A stretch of DNA of 52,704 nucleotides from a bacterium (GCA_029778565.1 JAKOQC010000379.1:1-52704), one strand, 5' to 3'; shown: positions 1-7,311, numbered from the stretch's first letter. Made by a program: numbers and translations. The notes: generated from the sequence alone by a model not told the origin.

Positions 1-141
1 GGTATATTCAACTTTCTTTTTATTATTTTTCCATATTTTATAACCCAAAAACGCCGCAATGAGTGTCCAGCCCCAAAACGTAAACAATACGGTACCTATT
101 ACCTGAAATAAACTTGAGAAAAATGTAATGAGTTGATTCAT
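1..141 (-). CDS. N-terminal part of a small membrane protein (cut by window edge)
   Basis: This reading frame is not in the supplied track because it runs off the left edge. It starts at an ATG and stays open for 47 codons. The translation begins MNQLITFFSSLF, followed by one long hydrophobic stretch rich in Phe, Trp and Leu (about residues 5-36), then a basic segment WKNNKKK. That looks like an N-terminal membrane anchor with the rest of the protein on the cytoplasmic side. It lies 80 bp downstream of the sigma-like gene on the same strand. There is no Shine-Dalgarno, and a weak -10-like TATACA ends 6 nt before the ATG. The function cannot be told from this fragment. Confidence 0.6.
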   Translation of the reverse strand, partial: MNQLITFFSSLFQVIGTVLFTFWGWTLIAAFLGYKIWKNNKKKVEYT

Positions 142-221
142 AATAGATGTATAAGGTTCGCGATAGAAACTACCTGAGTAAGTCTGTTATTCCCTCCTAA
201 AGAAAGTACTTTTTTAGCAAA

Positions 222-1307
222 TTACGCTTTGGCAGGTTTGCGACCACCACGAGTACGGCGACCAGTTTTTTCTGGTGTGTATCCAGCGTTGAGCTGATAC
301 ATACCCTTGGCAACGCGTTCAAATTGAGACTTTTCTTGTAGATTTAGCGTAATAGTAGTGGTTTTTACCTGTCGACGTGCAAGCACACGAGAAATAATTT
401 CTGCCTTACTGAGCGGTGACTCTTCGCGTAGTACCTCTTCTATAATATCAGCCACAGTACCGGCTTGATAGCCCCACTCGCCGAGGGCATATATACCACG
501 ACCAATTAAAACGAAACGGTCGTCTTTAATAAGTTCGTTATGTACAGCCTGAGTAGTAACTTTTTTAGGGTTAGCTGGTAGGTCGGTAATACGGGTGGCA
601 ATTTCGGTAAAGTGCATTGGCCGTCCACCCTTTTTAAGAATGAGATAAATTTTATCACGAATACTTTTTGGGTTTACTTCTGGCCAAACGCTAAGACCCC
701 AAATACTTTCGAGATTTGCCATTTCATTCGATACAGTGGCAAGTTCCATGAGAGCTTCTTTTTTGTGACTACCAGCAATAACATTGGCAATTTTATCGAA
801 TTTTACTGGTTTACCAATATTTTTGGTGGTAGCAATAAGCTCATCGTGTAGCTTTAGTACATCATTTTCTTTATATGCTTCACTGAGGAATAATACATCA
901 CCATGACGATCATTCTTATCGAGAAACGTAAAACGTGGGTTAAGTTTTACCAAGAAACTCAGATGAGGTTTTACTGAGCCATTAGCACCAACTTCACTTA
1001 CGAGTGATGCAAAACCAATAATTCCACCCTTTTGGTCGGTAATAGCTACTAAAACGTCATTTAGCTGATGATCATGATTAAACTGCTCGCGAATTTTTAT
1101 CATGGCAGCTTTTTCAATCTGTCGTACACGCTCACGGGTAATACCAAGATCTTGACCAATTTGTTCGAGAGTTTGGGTTTTGCCTGTCGCAATACCATAG
1201 CGGCGAAGCAAAATTTCGCGGTCGCGGTCTTTTTTGAGTAACTCCAGGCTCTCGGCAATGAGCTTATCTAGCTGTGCCTTGGTGATCGTATTTTTGGCTG
1301 AACTCAT
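222..1307 (-). CDS. Sigma-70 region 4 / HARE-HTH transcription protein
   Basis: Residues about 30-76 form a sigma-70 region 4 helix-turn-helix (LEQIGQDLGITRERVRQIEK), the segment that reads -35 elements. There are no regions 1-3, so this is not a complete sigma factor. Residues about 217-277 (RDKIYLILKKGGRPMHFTEIA) match the HARE-HTH winged-helix family, which includes the RNAP delta subunit, and about 284-340 looks like a second, weaker copy. The C-terminus is basic (RRTRGGRKPAKA). Such fusions are known from Patescibacteria, but their role is unsettled. I infer an RNAP-associated or DNA-binding regulator. No convincing Shine-Dalgarno precedes the ATG. It follows topA on the same strand after a hairpin-bearing gap. 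Confidence 0.75.
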   Translation of the reverse strand: MSSAKNTITKAQLDKLIAESLELLKKDRDREILLRRYGIATGKTQTLEQIGQDLGITRERVRQIEKAAMIKIREQFNHDHQLNDVLVAITDQKGGIIGFASLVSEVGANGSVKPHLSFLVKLNPRFTFLDKNDRHGDVLFLSEAYKENDVLKLHDELIATTKNIGKPVKFDKIANVIAGSHKKEALMELATVSNEMANLESIWGLSVWPEVNPKSIRDKIYLILKKGGRPMHFTEIATRITDLPANPKKVTTQAVHNELIKDDRFVLIGRGIYALGEWGYQAGTVADIIEEVLREESPLSKAEIISRVLARRQVKTTTITLNLQEKSQFERVAKGMYQLNAGYTPEKTGRRTRGGRKPAKA

Positions 1308-1351
1308 CTGTTCTCATCTCACTTTCTAATTTTATCGCTTTTATAAAGGCG

Positions 1352-1376
1352 AATCACCCGCTCTCTCGGGGTGATT
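1352..1376 (-). terminator. Hairpin between topA and the sigma-like gene
   Basis: An 8-bp perfect stem AATCACCC/GGGTGATT with a 9-nt loop lies just after the topA stop on the minus strand. The tract after it is only moderately U-rich (CCTTTATAAAA), so it may be a weak terminator or an attenuator reducing readthrough from topA. Confidence 0.4.
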
Positions 1377-1419
1377 ACACCGAACTTGAATACGATTATA
1401 TCATCTAAGCATAATAAAA

Positions 1420-3693
1420 TCAACGCTTTTTAGGAGATTTTTTGCGTTCTTGCAAGAGCTGTTTGGCTAGTTTTTCTGTAATCTTCTTAGGGTCTTGATC
1501 TTTAGGGATTTTAGCATTAGTAGTGCCATCAGTAATGTAGGGACCAAACCGGCCGTTTAATACCGAAATGCCTCCACTAAATTCAGCAATTACCTTCTCT
1601 TTATCGGCTTTAATCTTAGCGGCTATGAGTTCGCGAGCAGTTTTTTCACTTATCGTAAATGGATCATCATCTTTAATAGAGACATAGGTGTTACCAAACT
1701 TCACATATGGTCCAAACCGACCAATGTTGCTGGTAATCTCTTCCCCCTCGGTAGTTGTACCGACCACACGTGGGAGTTTAAACATCTCAAGAGCCTCATC
1801 TAAGGTAACATCAGCCAATGTTTTACCAGCTGGCATTGGCGCAAATTTTGGTTTTTCTTCGTCTTCTGCCTGCCCTATTTGAATCATCGCACCAAAACGA
1901 CCAAGCCGTGCAATAACCGGCTTACCACTCTTAGGGTCTTTGCCGAGTTCTCTGCCCTGATTAGCATCTTGACGGCTAATATCATCACTTTTTTCGACTA
2001 GCTTATGAAACGGACCATAAAAATCGGCAATCATTCTATTCCACTGTTCTTTGCCATCGGCGATTTTATCAAATTCAGCCTCTACTTCGGCAGTAAAGCC
2101 ATAATCTACCACATCAGCAAAGTACTTTACTAAGAAATCAGATACCACTTTGCCAGTGTCGGTAGGAATAAGTTTATTCTTAATCTCTCCATATGTTTCT
2201 TGCTCTACCGACTGCGATACCTTGTTGTCTTTGAGTGTATAGACAGTAATATCGCGTTGTTTGCCTTCTACATTACCCTTTTCGACATACCCCCTGGCCT
2301 GAATAGTTGATATGGTAGGTGCATAGGTAGATGGTCGACCAATGCCCTCGGCCTCAAGTTTTTTTACCAAGCTAGCTTCGGTATATCGGGCCGGTGGCTT
2401 TTCGTGGACTGGTCTGGCGCTAATTTCTTTTGCGCTTAAGTCTTCACCTTCTTTTAGCGCGGGCAAAATTTTATCTTCTGCGCCCTTTCCCCAGACCTTT
2501 AAAAATCCATCAAAAGTAACAACTTCACCTTTAGCAACAAAGAAGCGTTTACTATCTGTTGAGATAGCTATTTTAAGCTCGGTTTTTTCGACTAGTGCAT
2601 CAGACATTTGGCTGGCAAGGGCTCGAGCACGAATAAGTTTGTACAGGCGCTTTTGTTTGTCGTCGGCACCAGCTGCTTCGAGGCTAAAGTTGGTTGGACG
2701 AATAGCCTCGTGAGCTTCTTGAGCACCAGCTGATTTGGTTTTATATACCCTAGTTTTTAAATATTTGTCACCATATGCTGAGGTAATTACCTTGCTGGCC
2801 TGGTCGATAGCTGTTTTCGAGAGGTTAAGTGAGTCGGTACGCATGTAAGTTATGTGCCCGGCTTCGTACAGCTTCTGGGCCAAAACCATAGTTTGGCGCA
2901 CGCTATAGCCCAAACGATTACTTGCAGCCTGTTGCAGCGTAGAGGTGGTAAATGGTGCACCTGGGCTACGTTTGCCAGGTTTCTGTGTAATTGCACGTAG
3001 TGTATAACTAGCCTTTATAATAGAATCTAAAAAATTCTCAGTAACTTTTTCGTCACTCAGTTTTTCGTTTAATTCGGCCTCAAATACTTCTCTGCTCGAG
3101 CCATAAAACTGGCCAGTTACTTTATAATTTACCTTACCATCAAAAGCCTCTATCTCGCGCTCGCGTTCTACGATTAACCGTACCGCAACAGACTGTACAC
3201 GTCCGGCCGAGAGCCCAGGGCGAATCTTCTTCCATATAACTGGGCTGAGCTCGTAACCTACGAGTCTATCTAATACTCTACGGGCCTGTTGGGCGTTAAC
3301 CAGATTGATATCTATGTACCTAGGGTTGGCTACAGCATCTTTTATAGCTCCTTCGGTAATCTCATGAAATACAATTCGCTTGGTGGTTTTGGGGTCTAAC
3401 TTAAGAGCCTCACACAAGTGCCAGCTAATAGCTTCTCCTTCGCGGTCTTCATCGGTAGCGAGCCAAACAGTTTTACCTTTGGCTGCACGCTTTAGCTCGT
3501 TTACTGTCTTGGTCTTATCGTCGGGAATGATATATTCAGGCTCAAACTTATGTTCTACATCAATAGCCATACCAGATTTTGGCAAGTCGCGAATATGTCC
3601 ATAGCTAGAAAGCACTTGGTAATCAGAACCCAAGTACTTCTCTATGGTTTTGGCCTTTGCCGGGCTTTCTACTATTAATAAATTCTTTGCCAT
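1420..3693 (-). CDS. topA: DNA topoisomerase I (type IA)
   Basis: The enzyme relaxes negative supercoils by transient single-strand cleavage. The N-terminus has the Toprim signature (LLIVESPAKAKTIEKYLG, then the acidic DEDREGEAI motif). The active-site tyrosine lies in ITYMRTDSLNLS, and the conserved GRPSTYAPTISTIQARGYV motif follows. The C-terminal third carries three repeats built on GRFG, GRFGPYVKFG and GRFGPYITDG, typical of the short topoisomerase C-terminal repeats found without zinc ribbons, and a basic tail. The length of 757 aa is normal for the zinc-ribbon-free type. No Shine-Dalgarno is visible. A CATAAT hexamer ends 7 nt before the ATG, so the transcript may be leaderless. Confidence 0.97.
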   Translation of the reverse strand: MAKNLLIVESPAKAKTIEKYLGSDYQVLSSYGHIRDLPKSGMAIDVEHKFEPEYIIPDDKTKTVNELKRAAKGKTVWLATDEDREGEAISWHLCEALKLDPKTTKRIVFHEITEGAIKDAVANPRYIDINLVNAQQARRVLDRLVGYELSPVIWKKIRPGLSAGRVQSVAVRLIVEREREIEAFDGKVNYKVTGQFYGSSREVFEAELNEKLSDEKVTENFLDSIIKASYTLRAITQKPGKRSPGAPFTTSTLQQAASNRLGYSVRQTMVLAQKLYEAGHITYMRTDSLNLSKTAIDQASKVITSAYGDKYLKTRVYKTKSAGAQEAHEAIRPTNFSLEAAGADDKQKRLYKLIRARALASQMSDALVEKTELKIAISTDSKRFFVAKGEVVTFDGFLKVWGKGAEDKILPALKEGEDLSAKEISARPVHEKPPARYTEASLVKKLEAEGIGRPSTYAPTISTIQARGYVEKGNVEGKQRDITVYTLKDNKVSQSVEQETYGEIKNKLIPTDTGKVVSDFLVKYFADVVDYGFTAEVEAEFDKIADGKEQWNRMIADFYGPFHKLVEKSDDISRQDANQGRELGKDPKSGKPVIARLGRFGAMIQIGQAEDEEKPKFAPMPAGKTLADVTLDEALEMFKLPRVVGTTTEGEEITSNIGRFGPYVKFGNTYVSIKDDDPFTISEKTARELIAAKIKADKEKVIAEFSGGISVLNGRFGPYITDGTTNAKIPKDQDPKKITEKLAKQLLQERKKSPKKR

Positions 3694-3700
3694 ATGTTTG

Positions 3701-3706
3701 ATTATG
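3701..3706 (-). promoter_or_regulatory. Possible -10 element of leaderless topA
   Basis: CATAAT on the minus strand ends 7 nt upstream of the topA ATG. It fits the leaderless spacing seen elsewhere in the window, but the hexamer is weaker and no -35 is apparent. Confidence 0.35.
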
Positions 3707-3799
3707 CTAACGCTTAATGAGTGTTAGTGCAAGTTTTTTTACTTGCTCACAAGTTCTGCACTATATATGAGTGGGTAATAAATTGTCAAATTTTATAAA

Positions 3800-3824
3800 T
3801 AAAAAACCTCATCTTTCGATGAGG
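3800..3824 (-). terminator. Intrinsic terminator after the alpha-CTD-like gene
   Basis: Read on the minus strand, a 7-bp stem CCTCATC/GATGAGG with a GAAA tetraloop is followed directly by six T residues. It lies 10 bp past the stop of the upstream gene. Confidence 0.85.
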
Positions 3825-3834
3825 CTAAGGGCCT

Positions 3835-4983
3835 TTACTCACTTGCTAGTTTGAGATTGTGTTGTGCAAGTACAGTAACAACTACCTCTAAAGATTTTTT
3901 GCCAAAGTTGGTAAGTGCGAGCAAATCTTTCTCTGTCTTTAGTAGTAGTTGTTGGGTGGTAACAATTTGTGCTCTACTGAGACAATTACGTGGTCGTTCA
4001 GTATATTTTAGCCCACTATTATCTAAAAGCATTGATACTGTTTTAGGTACTCCACTTGGTAGGTATTCACGTCCTGGCGGCGGCATAAGTTCGAGATCTA
4101 ATTCACCCAGCGCCTTAACCACTGCACCTGTTGTCCACCATCGACTATTACCTCTGTGACACAGTTGAGCATAATCGAGCTGTAATACATCTCTTACTGT
4201 CTTTATACCAATCTGCTCTAAGTCTGCCAAATTTCTCTTTCTAACATTTGCTGCAGCATCAACTTTTGGTACAGGGACTAAATCAGTAATTGACCTATTG
4301 AGAATATACTCAGGTACACTTGCAAGATATTCTTGTAAATTTTGGGGTAACTGTTTAGTAACATTATCAACACTCAAACCCGTTTCGGTATAAAAAAGAT
4401 TAACGTGTTTATGTTTTGGTAAACTATCTAAGATAGCTTGGCATGTCCCTGGCAGATTTTGTTCTGGTCTGCGCTTAATTACATTTACTGTCGCAGCAAC
4501 GATTTCTTCTAGAATACTAACTCGCATTCGCTCGGAGTCTGGGCCTTCCATAAATCTATCAAGTACAGGGTCTGCCATAATCTGAAATTCTAGACGGTTG
4601 AACGACTTATTCTCTTGGTAAAACATATTGAGTCTGCGTAACTCAGTTTTAATACCACTTTTTCCTCTAATAAGAACACAGATTCCAAAAAAACAAGTAG
4701 ATCGGTTTCGGTAGTGGTGGTTTTCTAAGCCATACACAAGATTACCAACTCTTACATAGACTGTGAGAATATAATGATTTTTTCTAGGTGTATTTTTTAA
4801 TTTGTAGCCAAGCAACACAAAGCTATCGTCGTTAAAAACTAATCTCAACCAAGAAGCAATAACATTAACACGGTCTAGCCAAATTTGGCCCTGCCTAGCC
4901 ATTTCTTCTTCTTTACTTTTGGCAGCCTCTTCTGCGAGGGACGTATTAAGAAGCTCGCTAAAACCCTGCGACTTATCTGTCAT
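3835..4983 (-). CDS. Hypothetical protein with two RNAP-alpha-CTD-like helix-hairpin-helix domains
   Basis: The C-terminal ~50 residues (LSRAQIVTTQQLLLKTEKDLLALTNFGKKSLEVV) closely resemble the C-terminal domain of RNA polymerase alpha, including the hallmark FGKKSLEE-like motif. This domain contacts UP-element DNA and regulators. A second, more diverged copy lies upstream (about 240-300: RNLADLEQIGIKTVRDVLQLDYAQL). The N-terminal ~230 residues contain basic beta-rich sequence that I do not recognise; no alpha assembly domain is evident, so this is not rpoA. An AAGGA Shine-Dalgarno lies close to the ATG. I infer a DNA- or RNAP-binding protein. It stands between its own terminator and dprA. 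Confidence 0.7.
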   Translation of the reverse strand: MTDKSQGFSELLNTSLAEEAAKSKEEEMARQGQIWLDRVNVIASWLRLVFNDDSFVLLGYKLKNTPRKNHYILTVYVRVGNLVYGLENHHYRNRSTCFFGICVLIRGKSGIKTELRRLNMFYQENKSFNRLEFQIMADPVLDRFMEGPDSERMRVSILEEIVAATVNVIKRRPEQNLPGTCQAILDSLPKHKHVNLFYTETGLSVDNVTKQLPQNLQEYLASVPEYILNRSITDLVPVPKVDAAANVRKRNLADLEQIGIKTVRDVLQLDYAQLCHRGNSRWWTTGAVVKALGELDLELMPPPGREYLPSGVPKTVSMLLDNSGLKYTERPRNCLSRAQIVTTQQLLLKTEKDLLALTNFGKKSLEVVVTVLAQHNLKLASE

Positions 4984-5051
4984 GGTCCTTCTTTCTCCGG
5001 AAGTCGAAAGATCAGAGATATACTACTATTTTTTTGTAAATTTGTAAATAA

Positions 5052-5903
5052 TTACCGCACTATCCACTGCCCGGCGCCCATGTTGCGGATTTTACCGGTA
5101 ATTTCCATCAGACTAAGTATGCTGGCTATTTGCTGAGCACTAATATTACTCTGCTCTATTAGATCATGGGTAGTGTTTACTCCATCATTTAGTAGTTCTA
5201 ATATCCTTGCTTCTTCTTTACTATCTGCTTTAACAGTTTTGGGTGCCAACTTAGGGCTTACCAACTCTAGCTCGGCAAGAATATCTACCGCATCACAGAC
5301 GGGTTTGGCACCAGTTTTTAATAAATTGTTGGGGCCAGCACTACGTGGGCTATCTATGTTGCCAGGCACTGCCATTACGAGGCGGTTATTGGTAATGCCA
5401 AAATTAGCGGTAATCAGGCTACCACTACTAGCATCGGCCTCGGTAACTACTACTGCTAAGCTAAGGCCGGCAATAATACGGTTTCTGGCTGGAAAATTAA
5501 AGCGTTGAGTATTGGTACCTACCGCATATTCGCTAAGAATGGCGCCATCTTTTTTGAGGATGTCTTTGGCTAAGCTCCGGTTGGCGGCCGGGTAAATAGT
5601 ATCGAGTGGTGTGCCAAGCACGGCTACTACCTGGCCACCCGATTCTAGTGCGGCTTGGTGTGCAATAGCATCTATGCCATAGGCCAAGCCACTAACCAGG
5701 CAGATGCCAGCTCTGGCGAGATCGGCAGCTATTCTATAGGTTGTTTTGCGCCCATACTCGGTGGGTCTACGTGTACCCACGATAGCCACCATTGGCAAGT
5801 CTGGGATTGTACCCAAACAGTAGAGTTCTTTGGGTGGTGAAGAAATATCACGTAAAAGTTCGGGATAATACTTGCTTTTATATTTTATGTGTTGTATATT
5901 CAT
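5052..5903 (-). CDS. dprA: DNA processing protein DprA
   Basis: DprA binds incoming single-stranded DNA and loads RecA during natural transformation. The Rossmann-like core is clear: VAIVGTRRPTEYGRK, then LVSGLAYGIDAIAHQAAL, LGTPLDTIYPAANRSL, FPARNRIIAGLS and ADASSGSLITA. A C-terminal winged-helix (DprA_WH-like) domain follows. I moved the start 16 codons in from the ORF track to MNIQHIKYK because an AGGAG sits about 11 nt upstream of that ATG and the extra residues look unrelated to the family. The gene is divergent from the structured-RNA promoter. Its presence suggests competence or DNA uptake, which fits an episymbiont that scavenges nucleic acids (inference). Confidence 0.95.
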   Translation of the reverse strand: MNIQHIKYKSKYYPELLRDISSPPKELYCLGTIPDLPMVAIVGTRRPTEYGRKTTYRIAADLARAGICLVSGLAYGIDAIAHQAALESGGQVVAVLGTPLDTIYPAANRSLAKDILKKDGAILSEYAVGTNTQRFNFPARNRIIAGLSLAVVVTEADASSGSLITANFGITNNRLVMAVPGNIDSPRSAGPNNLLKTGAKPVCDAVDILAELELVSPKLAPKTVKADSKEEARILELLNDGVNTTHDLIEQSNISAQQIASILSLMEITGKIRNMGAGQWIVR

Positions 5904-5971
5904 ATTTCTGGCTACTCCTGATAAGAATAAGCGCATTAAAAATAACAGCAAATAATATCAAGTAAAAATAC

Positions 5972-6000
5972 TTGACAAATAAGCATAGGCGTGATACAAT
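5972..6000 (+). promoter_or_regulatory. Consensus promoter of the 6-kb structured RNA
   Basis: TTGACA, a 17-bp spacer, then TACAAT preceded by TGA (extended -10). It is among the best promoters in the window and points away from dprA into a region without an ORF, placing a start site near position 6007. Confidence 0.85.
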
Positions 6001-6006
6001 ACACGC

Positions 6007-6228
6007 GTAAATTAAAAGTTCAATATTCCTTTCAATTTGTCAAAGGGAATAGTCTGCTAGCTGAGGCTAAGATCTAAAACTCACCCTCCTTTTAGATTTC
6101 TCACTAGCAGACTATTCCCTTTAACGCCACGGTCTATGAATGATTTATGAGACCGATAAAACCAGTTTAGGGGGTGTTAAAGGGTGTTACAAGCAGATCT
6201 GTTCGATTCGTACGGCAGGTCTGCTTTT
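6007..6228 (+). ncRNA. Unidentified ~220-nt structured RNA
   Basis: A consensus promoter on one side and an intrinsic terminator on the other delimit a transcript with no credible ORF. Domain 1 is a 19-bp perfect stem (AAAGGGAATAGTCTGCTAG and its complement) closing an internal loop and an 8-bp apical stem (ATCTAAAA/TTTTAGAT) with the ten-nt loop CTCACCCTCC. Domain 2 is a stem TTAACGCC/GGTGTTAA enclosing a CGGTCT/AGACCG hairpin. Domain 3 is the terminator. It lacks tmRNA, RNase P and SRP hallmarks, and its ends do not pair as in 6S RNA. The loop resembles the anti-Shine-Dalgarno end of 16S rRNA, so binding to ribosome-binding sites of mRNAs is possible (inference). Family unknown. Confidence 0.65.
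6191..6228 (+). terminator. Intrinsic terminator of the structured RNA
   Basis: An 11-bp stem AAGCAGATCTG/CAGGTCTGCTT with one G-U pair and a 14-nt loop is followed by a short T run. Confidence 0.75.
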
Positions 6229-6308
6229 AATATAACGGACTTTTCTATGCCGTGCTAGCATGGAGCGGAATAAACTTTTTATTTTATGCAAATAGGTGCG
6301 CATTAAGT

Positions 6309-6334
6309 AAAAAAGTCGAGATATTCTCGACTTT
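6309..6334 (-). terminator. Terminator of the two small hypothetical genes
   Basis: Read on the minus strand, AAAGTCGAGA pairs perfectly with TCTCGACTTT around a 3-nt loop and runs into six T residues. It lies 20 bp after the stop of the 73-aa gene. Confidence 0.85.
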
Positions 6335-6354
6335 ATTGTACAAGTTATTGGGTC

Positions 6355-6576
6355 TTATTTAGTACGGATAACTTCATTAAGCTCTGTCAGCTCGCCCTCA
6401 ATAAACTTGCTCAAACGAAGACGGAAGTCGTGGCTCGATTCACCACGCGTTACACCAGGAACACCGTAACGCTCAGCCATCTCTACAAGTACGTGTTCGG
6501 CTGGTCTATGTTCTAGTTTATGCAAATCGAGCATGCCTTGGTTAAAAAATGCTTGCATTTCTGCTAAGGTACTCAT
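6355..6576 (-). CDS. Small hypothetical protein (73 aa)
   Basis: An acidic, mostly helical small protein that I do not recognise. Its ATG overlaps the stop of the upstream 94-codon gene as ATGA, so the two are probably translationally coupled, and a strong terminator follows. The segment ERYGVPGVTRGESSHDFRLRL has a rhythm similar to ARNHGVDTGETRHGLRIL in the upstream protein (a GV-x-G core, then an Arg-rich helix). The two may therefore be diverged paralogues that form a heteromer; this is inference. There is no signal peptide or membrane segment. Confidence 0.65.
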   Translation of the reverse strand: MSTLAEMQAFFNQGMLDLHKLEHRPAEHVLVEMAERYGVPGVTRGESSHDFRLRLSKFIEGELTELNEVIRTK

Positions 6577-6839
6577 TTTGTTACCACACTTTCATCTGAA
6601 TTTTGTGCTGCAATCATTTCATGAGCAGTAACCATTTTACTATCAATTAGACTTAATAATTGTTTGCAGAGTATCCTTAAACCATGCCTTGTCTCGCCAG
6701 TGTCGACACCATGATTTCTGGCAATAGCATTAATAGTATCCATTCTTTCTAGATGGTTTTGTAAAGCTACTATTTCTAACAATCTTAGTCTTTGTAGAGT
6801 AAGCTTGTTGAAATACGTCTGTTGAGGTGATGGTTCCAT
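6573..6839 (-). CDS. Small hypothetical protein (88 aa)
   Basis: The ORF track begins at a TTG six codons further upstream. I prefer the ATG giving MEPSPQQTYF because an AGGAGG lies 4 nt before it; the TTG would place that ribosome site inside the gene. The protein looks all-helical (KLTLQRLRLLEIVALQNHLERMDTINAIARNHGVDTG) with no recognised domain. It overlaps the next gene by four bases (ATGA) and shares a GV-x-G/Arg-helix pattern with it, suggesting a co-expressed pair. Confidence 0.65.
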   Translation of the reverse strand: MEPSPQQTYFNKLTLQRLRLLEIVALQNHLERMDTINAIARNHGVDTGETRHGLRILCKQLLSLIDSKMVTAHEMIAAQNSDESVVTK

Positions 6840-6894
6840 AAGGCCTCCTAGGTACAAGATTTAGCTAAAGTATATCTCAAGTATATAAATAAGT

Positions 6895-6923
6895 AAAAAG
6901 CCGTACACATTGCTGTGTACGGC
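6895..6923 (-). terminator. Terminator of the 98-codon GC-rich gene
   Basis: A 10-bp perfect stem GCCGTACACA/TGTGTACGGC with a tetraloop runs into five T residues on the minus strand, isolating the gene upstream from the small-protein pair. Confidence 0.85.
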
Positions 6924-6945
6924 TAAAGGTAAATAGGGCTGGCTA

Positions 6946-7242
6946 CTACTTGCTGAACCGGTGGTGAATCTGCATCTGCAGACGGCGACGCTCGGTCTCG
7001 AGCGTCTTGATCTTGGCTTCGTGCACATCGATGCTCGAGCAGATCTCGTCGATCTCGGTTTCGGCGACCAGTGCAGATGCTGATCCGGGCTCGCTCTCTT
7101 CGCGCAACTTCTGCGCTGCTGCGAGATCGTTGCGGGCCATCACTACCTTGCCCTGCAGCTCAATGATGTCCTCCTCAACGAGAAGGATCTTGAGCTCCGG
7201 ATCGCTCGTTGCGCTCGTTGCGGGAGAAGGCTGTTGAGTCAT
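6946..7242 (-). CDS. Coiled-coil hypothetical protein, GC-rich composition (98 aa)
   Basis: From MTQQPSPATSATSDPELK the protein has a short Ser/Thr/Pro head followed by a continuous charged helix (VEEDIIELQGKVVMARNDLAAAQ to ALETERRRLQMQIHH-like), so a coiled coil is likely. The start is set by GAGGGG 7 nt before this ATG; the track's longer start is not needed. Its codons are strikingly GC-rich (many CTC, GAG, GCG, CGC) compared with both neighbours, and this composition matches the gene group beyond 48.9 kb. It has its own strong promoter and terminator, so it is a single-gene unit. Function unknown. Confidence 0.7.
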   Translation of the reverse strand: MTQQPSPATSATSDPELKILLVEEDIIELQGKVVMARNDLAAAQKLREESEPGSASALVAETEIDEICSSIDVHEAKIKTLETERRRLQMQIHHRFSK

Positions 7243-7282
7243 GGGTATTCCCCTCTGGTTTTGGTACGGATCGAACAAATAT

Positions 7283-7311
7283 ATTGTATCATAAATAATA
7301 CTATTTGTAAA
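7283..7311 (-). promoter_or_regulatory. Promoter of the coiled-coil gene
   Basis: On the minus strand, TTTACA and TACAAT are separated by 17 bp, with TGA directly before the -10 (extended -10). The leader is about 35 nt and contains the GAGGGG ribosome site. Confidence 0.8.

Noticed and set aside
6041-6122. The 19-bp inverted repeat as a MITE or transposon end
   Set aside because: No target-site duplication flanks it, and an outside promoter and terminator frame it, so a hairpin of an RNA gene fits better.
6200-6212. GTTCGATTC as the T-loop of a tRNA or tmRNA
   Set aside because: The flanking bases do not form a 5-bp T-stem and no acceptor or CCA end follows; it is the loop of a terminator hairpin.
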